Positions 43,756-52,547 of a stretch of 64,000 nucleotides of DNA are shown in pieces; the first letter of the stretch is position 1; every line of letters begins with the position of its first letter. The stretch covers positions 42,017 through 106,016 of the forward strand of contig DJGJ01000066.1 of NCBI GenBank assembly GCA_002432715.1. The letters are read 5' to 3'. The stretch is from Sphaerochaeta sp. UBA5849 (lineage in GTDB: Bacteria; Spirochaetota; Spirochaetia; Sphaerochaetales; Sphaerochaetaceae). The translations under genes were made by a program, and so were the position numbers. The notes beneath the pieces were generated by a model, which saw only the letters and a program-made list of their open reading frames with translations, made no database searches and was not told the DNA's origin.

Positions 43756-46700
43756 TCAATCCTTCTCGACAAACAACCTCACCAAGTGATCGCCGCAATC
43801 AATTGCTTCACCATCCAGTGTAGCAAAGCTCATCGAGTTGGACAATGTTTCTTTTGCAATCGTCGGCCCAAAGTGCTCAAAGACCTGCTTGATGACCTCA
43901 TCACCATCCCAGGTCAGGCGAATACGATCGGAGACTTCGAAACCACTCTCCTTGCGCAGATTCTGGATGGAGCGGACGATATCGCGGGCGATACCTTCCT
44001 CAAGCAGCTCTTGTGTAACCTTGGTATCGAATCCTACGGTCAAGGAACCATCGTTGAGGACTTTCACTCCCTCAAGCTCGGTGCGCTGTACAATGATTTC
44101 ATCTTTGCTCACGGAAATCTCTCCGTTGCTGTAGGTGATCGTATGAGTCTTTCCATCGAGCATCGAAGCGATGGTTTTCCCATCAAGATCGGCAATGAGG
44201 GCAGCAACTTCCTTCATATCCTTGCCGAGCCTGCTTCCCAGCACTTTGAAGTTGGCCTTGGCGCTGTAGTCGACAAGTTCAGATTCATCGGAACTCAGGT
44301 GGACTTCCTTGACGTTGAGCTCTTCGGCAATAATGTCCTGCATCGAATTCAGGATTGCGCGCTCTTCCTCTTCCCTGTCGACAAGGAAGAGTGTCTTCAG
44401 AGGCTGGCGAATCTTCAAGTTGTTGGATGCGCGCAGCGCACGTCCCATGGCAATCGCCTTCTGCGTCAACGACATTTGATTTTCCAAGGCAAGGTCTCGT
44501 TCCTCATCGCAGTAGTCGGGATACATGCACAAATGGACGCTCTGAGGCATTTCACCGGTCCGCAGATTCTGGTAGATATCCTCGGTGGTGAAGGGAATGA
44601 TCGGGGCCACCGCCTTGAGGAAGGTCAGAAGCACCTTGTACAGGGTGTCGTAGGCCTGTTTCTTGTCCGTGTCGTTCTCCCCCTTCCAGAACCGTCGGCG
44701 GCTTCGGCGGATGTACCAGTTGTTCAAATCATCAATGAAGGGAACAAAGAGTGAGCATGCTTTCTGGATGTCGTACGCTTCGAAGGCGGCGGTTGCTTCC
44801 TGAACAAACCGCTGCATGGCACTGATGATCCACCTATCCATGGGATTGGTCAAATCCTTGAATGCTGTCTCCGAGGGTTCATAGCCGTCGATGTTTGCAT
44901 ACGTCACAAAGAACGAGTATGCATTCCACAGGGGAATGATCAGGGTCTTGAGGACTTCCTTGACCGAATCCTCGCTGAATTTCAAATCCTCTGCGCGGAC
45001 AACGGCACTGTTCATTAGGGCAAAGCGGAGCGAGTCGGCCCCGTAGAGCTTGACGATCTCCATCGGGTCGGTATAGTTGCGCTCGCTCTTGCTCATCTTC
45101 TTGCCTTCGGCGGTCAGGACGATGCCGTTGGTGATGCAGTGGGTGAATGCAGGCTTTTCCCATAAACCGGCAGCAATGACGGTGAGGGTATAGAACCAAC
45201 CACGGGTCTGATCGAGTCCTTCACAGATGAAATCTGCAGGGAAGTGACTTTCAAAGTACTCCTTGTTCTCAAACGGATAGTGCTGTTGGGCATAGGGCAT
45301 CGAACCGGACTCAAACCAGCAGTCAAGGACGTCTCCGATGCGCCTCATGGTACCCTTCCCGTCGGGGCTGGGCCAAGTCAGGTCGTCGACAAAGTGCTTG
45401 TGCAGGTCCTCGACCTTCTTTCCGCATTTCGCCTCAAGTTCGGCAACACTGCCGATCACCTCGATATGGTCGCTGCCGTCGCACTTCCACACGGGAATGG
45501 GATTTCCCCAGAACCGGTTGCGGCTGATGGCCCAATCACGTGCCCCCTCGAGCCACTTGCCGAAACGGCCGTACTTGAGGTGGTCGGGCATCCAGGTAAT
45601 CTGTTCGTTGGAACTGAGCATGTACTGTTTGATCTTGTTGATGTCGACGAACCAACAGCTCATGGCCCTATAGATCAGAGGTTTCTTGGTTCGGTAGCAG
45701 AACGGATACGAGTGGAGATAGTTCTCGCGCTTGACCAAAAGATTGTGCTCTTTGAGGTAGGCAATGATATCCTTGTCGGTATCCTTGACAAAACGTCCTT
45801 CAAAATCGGGCACCTCATTGGTGAAGCGGCACTCCAGGTCTATCGGACAGACAACGGGAATCCCGCTTCCCTTGAGCACCTGATAGTCATCCTCTCCGAA
45901 TCCGGGGGCTGTATGAACAATGCCGCAGCCGTCTTCGGTGGTTACGTAATCACCATTTACACAGACAAAGGCACCTTTTTCCTTCAAATCAGCAAAATAC
46001 GGGAACAACGGCTGGTACCGCATCCCCTTGTAGAAGGTTCCCTTCCGCTCATCCACAATCTCGTAGGAGGCCGGGTCCTTGTAGTAATGGCCAAGACGGG
46101 CCTTGCCCAATATATAGTAATTCCCGTCACTCTTGTCATGGACCTTCACATAGTCGATTTCTGGCCCAAAGGCCAGGGCCAGGTTGGATGGAAGCGTCCA
46201 GGGCGTGGTCGTCCATGCCAGAAAGTAGGTATCTTTCTCTCCGTCGACGGCAAAACGAACGGTCACAGCCTGGTCGACCACATCCTGGTACCCGCCGAGG
46301 TTGACTTCAAAGTTGGAAAGCGGGCTTGCAAGGGCGGGGCTATAGGGAAGGATATTGTACCCTTCATAGATGTAGCCTTTCTCATACAGGGTCTTGAACA
46401 CCCACCAGATGGTTTCCATGTAGTCGGTATCCATTGTGCGGTATCCGTTCTCCCAATCCACCCAGCGTCCCATGCGGTTGATGGTACTCTGCCACTCCTT
46501 GGTATAGCGCAGGACAATCGAGCGGCACTGCTCGTTGAACTTGGCTACGCCGTACTTGACAATGGCAGAATGACCACTGATGCCCAGCGTCTTTTCCATC
46601 TCATACTCAACAGGAAGACCGTGGCAGTCCCACCCGAAACCGCGTCTGACGCGCTTGCCTTTCATGGTGTGGTATCGGGGAATGGCATCCTTGATGGTTC

Positions 46701-46884
46701 CAGGAACCAAGTGGCCGAAATGGGGAAGGCCCGTGGCAAACGGAGGTCCATCGTAGAACACGTATTCGTTCTCCTGTGACCTTGATTCAATCGATTTCTT
46801 GAAAATATCCTCTGCCTGCCAAAACGACAAAACATTCTCTTCCATCTGGGGAAAATCCACTTTGGTGTTTACTGGACGAAACAT
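43756..46884 (-). CDS. ileS: Isoleucyl-tRNA synthetase, eukaryote-like type
   Basis: A 1042-residue class I synthetase. The HIGH-type motif is GLPHFGHLVPGT and the KMSKS motif is GKKMSKSERNY. The PPFATGLPHFGH form and the overall length fit the IleRS2 or eukaryote-like type, which in bacteria is often less sensitive to mupirocin. The editing domain is about residues 190-390. GAGGAG precedes ATG 46884 and a good promoter lies upstream. First gene of ileS-lipoprotein-fmdB-trpS. Confidence 0.95.
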   Translation of the reverse strand: MFRPVNTKVDFPQMEENVLSFWQAEDIFKKSIESRSQENEYVFYDGPPFATGLPHFGHLVPGTIKDAIPRYHTMKGKRVRRGFGWDCHGLPVEYEMEKTLGISGHSAIVKYGVAKFNEQCRSIVLRYTKEWQSTINRMGRWVDWENGYRTMDTDYMETIWWVFKTLYEKGYIYEGYNILPYSPALASPLSNFEVNLGGYQDVVDQAVTVRFAVDGEKDTYFLAWTTTPWTLPSNLALAFGPEIDYVKVHDKSDGNYYILGKARLGHYYKDPASYEIVDERKGTFYKGMRYQPLFPYFADLKEKGAFVCVNGDYVTTEDGCGIVHTAPGFGEDDYQVLKGSGIPVVCPIDLECRFTNEVPDFEGRFVKDTDKDIIAYLKEHNLLVKRENYLHSYPFCYRTKKPLIYRAMSCWFVDINKIKQYMLSSNEQITWMPDHLKYGRFGKWLEGARDWAISRNRFWGNPIPVWKCDGSDHIEVIGSVAELEAKCGKKVEDLHKHFVDDLTWPSPDGKGTMRRIGDVLDCWFESGSMPYAQQHYPFENKEYFESHFPADFICEGLDQTRGWFYTLTVIAAGLWEKPAFTHCITNGIVLTAEGKKMSKSERNYTDPMEIVKLYGADSLRFALMNSAVVRAEDLKFSEDSVKEVLKTLIIPLWNAYSFFVTYANIDGYEPSETAFKDLTNPMDRWIISAMQRFVQEATAAFEAYDIQKACSLFVPFIDDLNNWYIRRSRRRFWKGENDTDKKQAYDTLYKVLLTFLKAVAPIIPFTTEDIYQNLRTGEMPQSVHLCMYPDYCDEERDLALENQMSLTQKAIAMGRALRASNNLKIRQPLKTLFLVDREEEERAILNSMQDIIAEELNVKEVHLSSDESELVDYSAKANFKVLGSRLGKDMKEVAALIADLDGKTIASMLDGKTHTITYSNGEISVSKDEIIVQRTELEGVKVLNDGSLTVGFDTKVTQELLEEGIARDIVRSIQNLRKESGFEVSDRIRLTWDGDEVIKQVFEHFGPTIAKETLSNSMSFATLDGEAIDCGDHLVRLFVEKD

Positions 46885-46919
46885 ACTTACTCCTCGCGTC
46901 TATGCAATCGCATGACGCC

Positions 46920-46948
46920 ATTCTATTCATATCTGCAGGAAATGACAA
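46920..46948 (-). promoter_or_regulatory. Promoter of the ileS operon
   Basis: Minus strand TTGTCA (46943-46948), 17-base spacer, TAGAAT (46920-46925), 36 bases before the ATG. No T-box structure was seen in the short leader. Confidence 0.65.
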
Positions 46949-46970
46949 CCTTTGTGAGTTGTTTTTCCCG

Positions 46971-46999
46971 TTGACGTTCTTCGGCATGCGCGCTACTGT
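46971..46999 (+). promoter_or_regulatory. Promoter of cca, giving a probable leaderless mRNA
   Basis: TTGACG (46971-46976), 17-base spacer, TACTGT (46994-46999), then six bases to ATG 47006, with no ribosome site between. Confidence 0.6.
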
Positions 47000-47005
47000 T
47001 CGCAT

Positions 47006-48364
47006 ATGAATGTCTTTTCGATTCCGCCTGTCATCCGCAGGTTTGCCCGGTACTTCACCGATGCAGGATTCTCCCTCTATATCGTGGGAGGGGCTGTGCG
47101 CGACCATCTTTTGGGCTTGAAAAGCGAAGACTATGATTTCACCACCGACGCTCTCCCCGACCAAGTGATGCAACTCTTCAAGCACGTGATACCGACCGGC
47201 ATCGAGCATGGCACGGTTACCGTGCATTTTGAAAAGCAGAGCTTCGAGGTGACGACGTTCCGCAGTGAAGCCGACTATATCGACGGCAGGCACCCAAGCT
47301 CTGTTACGTTCATTCCCAGTCTCGAAGAAGATCTCAAGCGACGGGACTTCACCATCAATGCATTCGCAGCCGATTGCAGAGATGGACGCATCATCGATTT
47401 GCATGACGGGAAAAAGGATTTGAAAAACAAGATCATCAGGGCAATCGGCGATCCCCGGCAGCGTTTCGCAGAGGATGCACTGAGAATACTCAGGGCCGCC
47501 AGGATTGCAGCAAAACTCAATTTTTCCATTGAAATGCAAACCTTGTCGGCCATGGGAATGCTGAAGGAGAACCTTTCCAAGGTAAGTGCGGAGCGCATCC
47601 GCGATGAGCTGTTCAAGCTTGTACTCTCCGACCATCCCGCCACAGGACTTTCCTACCTCAAAGAACAGGGGATTCTCACCGTCATTCTTCCGGAGTTCAA
47701 GGCCTGTGATGGATTGTTCCAAGGGGGCATGCACCACGAGGATGTTCTCTCCCACTCCATCTCAGCCTGCCAGGCCTCTGCAGCATTTGCATCCACGTTG
47801 GAGGTTAGGCTGGCGGCATTGTTGCACGATATCGGCAAGTGCGAGGTAGTGGTCCCGACAGAAGACCGCAACACCTTCAAAGGCCACGAGCTGGTCGGAG
47901 AGATGATCACCCAGTCGTTGCTCAAGCGCCTCAAAGCAAGCAACAATCTGATCAAGGATGTCTCCCACCTTGTACGCCATCATATGTTCGATTATCAGAG
48001 CAATTGGAGCGACAGCGCGGTGCGACGCTTCATCGCCCGTGTAGGCCTACAGTACATCCCCCGGCTTTTGCAGCTCAGAATCGCCGATCAGGTTGCCATT
48101 CACGGCAAGGCCAATACCGTGTTGCTCGATGAACTGCACCATCGCATCAAGGCGATCATCGAAGAGCACGACGCCCTTTCAATCAAGGACTTGGCAGTGA
48201 ATGGCAACGACTTGTTGGACTTGGGAATACCCAAGGGAGAAAAAATCGGGGCCACCCTCTCCTATCTCTTGGAGACGGTGCTCGATGACCCCGGACAAAA
48301 CAACCGTGAGCAACTGCTCGATCTGGCTGAAAAGTATCAATCACTGGCAGTCTTCACCAACTGA
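47006..48364 (+). CDS. cca: tRNA nucleotidyltransferase (CCA-adding) with HD domain
   Basis: A 452-residue class II nucleotidyltransferase. The head has YIVGGAVRDHLLGLKSEDYDFTT with the metal-binding acidic residues, then RRDFTINAFAAD and EDALRILRAARIAAKL. An HD phosphohydrolase domain follows (HHEDVLSHS, LLHDIGKCE, about residues 245-370). All tRNA genes here lack CCA, so a CCA-adding enzyme is required; this is the better candidate, since pcnB has the basic tail of poly(A) polymerases. Its end overlaps the converging rnc gene by 28 bases. Confidence 0.85.
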   Translation: MNVFSIPPVIRRFARYFTDAGFSLYIVGGAVRDHLLGLKSEDYDFTTDALPDQVMQLFKHVIPTGIEHGTVTVHFEKQSFEVTTFRSEADYIDGRHPSSVTFIPSLEEDLKRRDFTINAFAADCRDGRIIDLHDGKKDLKNKIIRAIGDPRQRFAEDALRILRAARIAAKLNFSIEMQTLSAMGMLKENLSKVSAERIRDELFKLVLSDHPATGLSYLKEQGILTVILPEFKACDGLFQGGMHHEDVLSHSISACQASAAFASTLEVRLAALLHDIGKCEVVVPTEDRNTFKGHELVGEMITQSLLKRLKASNNLIKDVSHLVRHHMFDYQSNWSDSAVRRFIARVGLQYIPRLLQLRIADQVAIHGKANTVLLDELHHRIKAIIEEHDALSIKDLAVNGNDLLDLGIPKGEKIGATLSYLLETVLDDPGQNNREQLLDLAEKYQSLAVFTN

Positions 48365-49083
48365 TCATAGGCCAGTTTCGCCGCCATCTGCTCAGCTTGT
48401 TTCTTGTTCGCCCCGCTGGCCGGTCCGAACACCCTGCCGTTCACATCGACTTCAACAAAGAACGTGAAGTCATGCTCCGGCCCTGTTTTCTTGACCAGTG
48501 TATATGTAGGAACCTTGCGCCAACGTTTTTGCATATATTCCTGCAGACTTGTCTTGTAATCACGATGATAATCATCATCGAGCACCGCCCTGATCTGCTG
48601 TTCGAGGTATCGCATGATGAAGGATTTGGCCGCTTCGAATCCGCTGTCCAGATAGCAAGCGGCAAAGAGGGCCTCCATGCAGTCGGCAAGCAGGGCCTTT
48701 TTCTCCCTGCCTCCGGTATTCTCCTCACCTTTTCCGATAAGCAGATACCGATCGACATGAAGTTGTCTTGCAATCATGGCAAGACTGTCTTCACTGACGA
48801 CAACGCTCTTGATTTTTGAAAAATCCCCCTCCGCCTTGGCAGGAAGATTGTTGAAAAGCCAATCAGCGACGCACATCCCCAGGACACTGTCACCTAAAAA
48901 TTCAAGTCTCTCATTGTTATCAACCAGCTCACTGGTCTCGTTGGCATATGATCGATGGGTAAAGGCAAGATTCAACAACGAAAGATTTGAGATGATGATG
49001 TTGCTTTCTCTGATAAATACAAGAAGCTCCCGCTCTCTTTCTGATGAGATGGCGGGAGCTCTCATGAAGAGTTTGCTCTCCAT
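48337..49083 (-). CDS. rnc: Ribonuclease III
   Basis: A 248-residue double-stranded RNA endonuclease for rRNA and mRNA processing. The catalytic signature NNERLEFLGDSVLG is near residue 55, with further acidic ligands around ADCMEALFAA. A C-terminal double-stranded RNA-binding domain (about 175-245) has GPASGANKKQAEQMAAKLA. Located 14 bases after acpP. Confidence 0.96.
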   Translation of the reverse strand: MESKLFMRAPAISSERERELLVFIRESNIIISNLSLLNLAFTHRSYANETSELVDNNERLEFLGDSVLGMCVADWLFNNLPAKAEGDFSKIKSVVVSEDSLAMIARQLHVDRYLLIGKGEENTGGREKKALLADCMEALFAACYLDSGFEAAKSFIMRYLEQQIRAVLDDDYHRDYKTSLQEYMQKRWRKVPTYTLVKKTGPEHDFTFFVEVDVNGRVFGPASGANKKQAEQMAAKLAYDQLVKTASD

Positions 49084-49097
49084 TGGGCTAATGTGCC

Positions 49098-49337
49098 TTA
49101 GAGTTTTGTTGCAAGGAAGTCTACTGCATCCTTAACCGTTTCAAACTCATTCGCCTTCTCATCAGGGATGGAAATTCCAAGTTCCTCTTCAATGGCATAC
49201 ACCAATTCGTAGGTATCAAGACTATCTGCTCCAAGATCCTTGCGGAAGGAGGCATCCATGGTGATCTTGCTCTCGTCGATCTCCAACTTCTCTGCAATCA
49301 AAGACTTTACTTTTTCAAAAACTTCTTTGCTATCCAT
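49098..49337 (-). CDS. acpP: Acyl carrier protein
   Basis: A 79-residue carrier of fatty-acyl intermediates. The phosphopantetheine attachment serine is in GADSLDTYELV (about residue 38). Acidic helices flank it. The prosthetic group comes from CoA, whose synthesis genes coaD and coaX are also in the window. Between rpmF and rnc on the same strand. Confidence 0.96.
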   Translation of the reverse strand: MDSKEVFEKVKSLIAEKLEIDESKITMDASFRKDLGADSLDTYELVYAIEEELGISIPDEKANEFETVKDAVDFLATKL

Positions 49338-49358
49338 CTCGCTTCTCCTGAGTATTAC

Positions 49359-49544
49359 TTATTTGTCCTGCAGCTCGATGACCTGCACGCCACGATAGAA
49401 TCCGCACTTGGGGCACACGCGGTGAGGCAGAACCATATTTCCACAGGTACCACACTGGGAGAGCGTGGGGGCAGCAAGACGCATGTTGGCAGCCTTTCTG
49501 GAAGCGGCACTAGCCTTCGAAGTCTTATATTTGGGTGTTGCCAT
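49359..49544 (-). CDS. rpmF: 50S ribosomal protein L32
   Basis: A 61-residue ribosomal protein. The N-terminus MATPKYKTSKA is typical, and both CxxC pairs (CGTC and CPKC) are kept, so this is the zinc-binding form. It precedes acpP, a common pairing. Confidence 0.96.
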   Translation of the reverse strand: MATPKYKTSKASAASRKAANMRLAAPTLSQCGTCGNMVLPHRVCPKCGFYRGVQVIELQDK

Positions 49545-49604
49545 GTTGATATCCTCTTACACTATGCAAAATTTTGACACGTTTAGAAGAATAACGGAAA
49601 AGCC

Positions 49605-50105
49605 CTAAAGCGTCAACAACTTGATTCGTTTTCTCATCAATTGTACGACAAGCGGGGGAACCATCGGGGAAATATCGGCCCCATATGCTGCCATTTCCTT
49701 GATGGCACTGGACCTAAGTTGGAAATATTTGGGGCTGGTAGGCATGAACAAGACTTCCAAATCTGGATTGAGTTGCTTGTTGGTCATCGCCAACTCGAAC
49801 TCATATCCGAAGTCGACCAAGGCCCTGACACCCCTGATCATCACCCCTATCTGATGGGCCCGGGCAAAGTCAACGACCAGACCTCGATAGCTTACCACTT
49901 CGATGTTCTTGTGGTCGCAGAGAATCCGGCGCAGCATGTCCATGCGCTCATCAGGAGTAAACAGACACTGTTTTTGGACATTGTCCGCTACTACGACATA
50001 CAGTTTCTCATATAAGAGTGCACTGCGTTCAATAATGTCGATATGCCCGTTTGTCGGTGGATCGAACGAGCCGGGGAGCATGGCGGTTCTGCTTGGTATA
50101 CTCAT
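49605..50105 (-). CDS. coaD: Phosphopantetheine adenylyltransferase
   Basis: A 166-residue enzyme of CoA synthesis, adenylating phosphopantetheine. The nucleotide-binding start AMLPGSFDPPTNGHIDII contains the TxGH-type motif as TNGH, and MIRGVRALVDFGYE is the family signature. It overlaps the preceding zinc-binding protein gene as ATGA and lies upstream of rpmF. Confidence 0.95.
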   Translation of the reverse strand: MSIPSRTAMLPGSFDPPTNGHIDIIERSALLYEKLYVVVADNVQKQCLFTPDERMDMLRRILCDHKNIEVVSYRGLVVDFARAHQIGVMIRGVRALVDFGYEFELAMTNKQLNPDLEVLFMPTSPKYFQLRSSAIKEMAAYGADISPMVPPLVVQLMRKRIKLLTL

Positions 50106-50593
50106 TGCTTGGTCGCCTCCACGAATTTCTTCATCTGCTCAAAGGCTTCGGAATTCTCCCAAACAACACGTCTGATGAAGGTGAAAGTCCCATCCTCTTT
50201 GGTTTCCACTACTGCAAACGTGCCTCTGCCGATATAGCTGACCTTCTGATTGGCTGCAAGCGGCTGCTGGGCGGATATCTGTTCCAGGACACAGTCGAAA
50301 TGACAGAACCCGCCCTCCGGGTGGGTCAATGCACTGGCTATGACATCAATGACCTGTCCGCAGATTTTGCAGGTTTCAAGCGGTTCCGACACTCGCTTGA
50401 CCGGGAGCTGGGCAATGGTGCTGTGATATGGTTTCTTGGCTGTTTCAGGCAACAAGGTGTTTTTGGGTTTAGCGACGCTCTCTTTCTGTGCTTGTTTCGC
50501 CTTGGACTGCTTTTTTGATCGATTGCGCTTTTCTTTCCGGTTTCGTTCCTGTTTCAACTGCGCCTGCTCATTGACTGGTCTTTCTGCTTCCAT
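50102..50593 (-). CDS. Conserved protein with a basic N-terminus and a CxxC/HxxC metal-like site
   Basis: A 163-residue protein I do not recognise. Residues 1-45 are strongly basic and probably disordered or coiled (KQERNRKEKRNRSKKQSKAK). The middle has CKICG followed about 20 residues later by FCHFDC, which could bind zinc. The C-terminal 70 residues form a compact-looking domain. It is coupled to coaD by an ATGA overlap. Possibly nucleic-acid binding given its charge; that is inference only. Confidence 0.65.
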   Translation of the reverse strand: MEAERPVNEQAQLKQERNRKEKRNRSKKQSKAKQAQKESVAKPKNTLLPETAKKPYHSTIAQLPVKRVSEPLETCKICGQVIDVIASALTHPEGGFCHFDCVLEQISAQQPLAANQKVSYIGRGTFAVVETKEDGTFTFIRRVVWENSEAFEQMKKFVEATKQ

Positions 50594-50644
50594 CTCTACC
50601 TCGCATACCCTAGCCTACCTTGTTTTAGCAAGGAGGGCAAGAGA

Positions 50645-50672
50645 ACAGAAAAGGACGGCAAGCTGCCGTCCC
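50645..50672 (-). terminator. Terminator of the ffh-rplS operon
   Basis: Minus strand 8-bp stem GGACGGCA/TGCCGTCC (50664-50671 with 50653-50660), three-base loop, followed by TTTTCTG. It lies 25 bases past the rplS stop. Confidence 0.8.
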
Positions 50673-50696
50673 CTGTTTACGCTTGACAAACCACCG

Positions 50697-51053
50697 TTAG
50701 GCGTTCTTCTTGCGGATGAGTTCCTTGACCTTGGCCTTCTTGCCGACCTTGCCACGGATATAGTAGAGCTTTGCCCTTCTGACACGGCCCTTGCGAATGA
50801 CTTCAATCTTCTCGATACGGGGAGAGTGCAAGGGGAAAATCCTTTCAACGCCCACACCGTAGGAAATCTTGCGGACAACGAACGTTCTCCGAATCCCACC
50901 ATTGTTCTTGGCAATCACCAGGCCTTCGAAAACCTGGACACGTTCATTGGTACCTTCAATAATCTTGAAGAACACTTTTACGGTATCGCCAACGCAAAAA
51001 TTCTCTGCATTTTCCTTCATCTGTTCTGACTCAATAGCCTTAATAACATCCAT
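50697..51053 (-). CDS. rplS: 50S ribosomal protein L19
   Basis: A 118-residue ribosomal protein with GDTVKVFFKIIEGTNERVQ, VFEGLVIAKNNGG and RRAKLYYIRGKVGKKAK. It is the last gene of ffh-rpsP-khpA-rimM-trmD-rplS; the start overlaps the trmD end by 14 bases and an intrinsic terminator follows. Confidence 0.96.
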   Translation of the reverse strand: MDVIKAIESEQMKENAENFCVGDTVKVFFKIIEGTNERVQVFEGLVIAKNNGGIRRTFVVRKISYGVGVERIFPLHSPRIEKIEVIRKGRVRRAKLYYIRGKVGKKAKVKELIRKKNA

Positions 51054-51792
51054 CGTCTACGGTCCCCTTCGCACTATGTTCTTTCAATACGTTTAAAATC
51101 TTTCTGGAGTTCGCATCCAAGGATGCCGTCTCCAACAAATCCGGCCGATGTGACAAAGTCTTCTCCAACCGTTTCTGCAGTCGCCATTGTCCAATTTTGG
51201 CATGATGTCCGCTCAATAATACATCAGGGACACCTTTTGAGCAATAGGTCTCAGGCCTTGTATAGTGAGGATATTCCAGCAGATTGTTGTGAAAACTCTC
51301 CTCTGAAAGTGAGTCGTTGGATATCACACCGTCCAAGAGACGGTAGACGGCATCGACAATCACCAAGGTGGAAACCTCACCGCTGCTGATAACATAATCC
51401 CCGATACAAATCTCGTCATCAACATATAGGTCTATCACCCGTTGGTCAATACCTTCATAATGACCGCAGATGAAGACCAATTCATCTTCCTTGCTCAAGT
51501 TCTCGGCATAGTGCTGGGTGAAGCGTTTACCGGAGGGGGAAGCGTACACGACCCGCTTGGACTCTGCCTTGATGGAGGCCAGCGCCTTGCACAGCGGATC
51601 GGTCTTGATCACCATGCCGGCTCCCCCACCGTAAGGAACATCGTCACAACTCTGATGCTTGTCGGTGGCAAAACTGCGGAAGTCAATGATTTCATACTCC
51701 ACCAAGCCGCTTTGCACAGCCCGCCTCATGATTGAATTTTTAAAGAATCCCTCTACCATCTCCGGGAAAAGGGTGACAATCTGGATTTTCAC
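51040..51792 (-). CDS. trmD: tRNA (guanine-37-N1)-methyltransferase
   Basis: A 250-residue SPOUT methyltransferase making m1G37. It shows YGGGAGMVIKTDPL, CGHYEGIDQRVID, ISSGEVSTLV and HYTRPETY...PDVLLSGHHAKI, the parts forming the trefoil knot and tRNA site. GTG start overlapping the rimM stop as GTGA. Confidence 0.95.
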   Translation of the reverse strand: MKIQIVTLFPEMVEGFFKNSIMRRAVQSGLVEYEIIDFRSFATDKHQSCDDVPYGGGAGMVIKTDPLCKALASIKAESKRVVYASPSGKRFTQHYAENLSKEDELVFICGHYEGIDQRVIDLYVDDEICIGDYVISSGEVSTLVIVDAVYRLLDGVISNDSLSEESFHNNLLEYPHYTRPETYCSKGVPDVLLSGHHAKIGQWRLQKRLEKTLSHRPDLLETASLDANSRKILNVLKEHSAKGTVDDGCY

Positions 51793-52295
51793 GCGAGAAT
51801 CCAGGGAGTCTTCAACTCAATCGTTCGGTTCTTCAAATCAACCTCTCCAATATACTCTTTCAGATAAGGTACCATATAGAGTTGTTCGTCCGCCGTTCGC
51901 ACTTCCAGCAATACAGCCTGCGCACCGTCGATACTGCTGACCACCTCGGCCAGCGTTTCGCCTTCGTGCTCCAACGTGCAACCGATGAGGTCGGCAACAT
52001 AGTACTGACCCTTTTTCAAAGGGGCCGCCTTGCTGCGTTCCACCAACAGGTGCTGACCGTTCAAGGCCCTCGCAGTTTCAGGATCATCGAATCCTGCAAA
52101 CTTCATAAGGGCCTGAGAACCCTGCATCCTGAAACTTTGTATAGTAAGGCGCTGCTCTGTACCATCTTTTGCACGAAGAACCACCTCCTTGAGTTTTCCA
52201 AGGTAGGAACAATCGTCGTTGTGCGCATGAATCTTCACCTCACCGGTAATCCCAAACGGGCTTTTTACGGTAGCAGTCCAGAGCAACTCTTCCAT
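51789..52295 (-). CDS. rimM: Ribosome maturation factor RimM
   Basis: A 168-residue factor for 30S assembly that binds S19. The N-terminal domain has SPFGITGEVKIHAH and the C-terminal PRC-barrel part includes YYVADLIGCTLE and VPYLKEYIGEVDLKNRTIEL. It lies between the KH protein and trmD. Confidence 0.93.
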   Translation of the reverse strand: MEELLWTATVKSPFGITGEVKIHAHNDDCSYLGKLKEVVLRAKDGTEQRLTIQSFRMQGSQALMKFAGFDDPETARALNGQHLLVERSKAAPLKKGQYYVADLIGCTLEHEGETLAEVVSSIDGAQAVLLEVRTADEQLYMVPYLKEYIGEVDLKNRTIELKTPWILA

Positions 52296-52298
52296 ACG

Positions 52299-52538
52299 TC
52301 AGTCCAGTATTTCGAGCACGGCACGCTTGCCGCTCTTGGTGGCTGAGGCACTCAGGATTGTCCTGATAGCCTTTGCAATGCGGCCTTGCTTGCCGATCAC
52401 CTTGCCGACATCCTCACTGGCGACCTTCAGTTCAAGGATCGTGGACTTTTCGCCCTCGACCACATTGATGCTGACTTCGTCAGGGGCATCAACCAGTGAT
52501 TTCACAATGTATTCAACAAGATCTTTTTCCACAACCAT
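52299..52538 (-). CDS. khpA: KH-domain RNA-binding protein KhpA
   Basis: A 79-residue single KH-domain protein with the loop GKVIGKQGRIAKAIRTIL, which contacts RNA. The usual neighbour of rpsP and rimM. It probably acts as a small RNA chaperone; partners are not visible in this window. Confidence 0.92.
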   Translation of the reverse strand: MVVEKDLVEYIVKSLVDAPDEVSINVVEGEKSTILELKVASEDVGKVIGKQGRIAKAIRTILSASATKSGKRAVLEILD

Positions 52539-52547
52539 CTCCTGGAA

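Noticed and set aside
45244..46779. A 511-codon open frame on the plus strand
   Set aside because: It lies wholly opposite ileS, shows no recognisable domain and no ribosome site, and ileS is unmistakable.
46885..47005. Possible T-box leader before ileS
   Set aside because: The leader from the predicted promoter is only about 30 bases, too short for a T-box, and no T-box core was seen.
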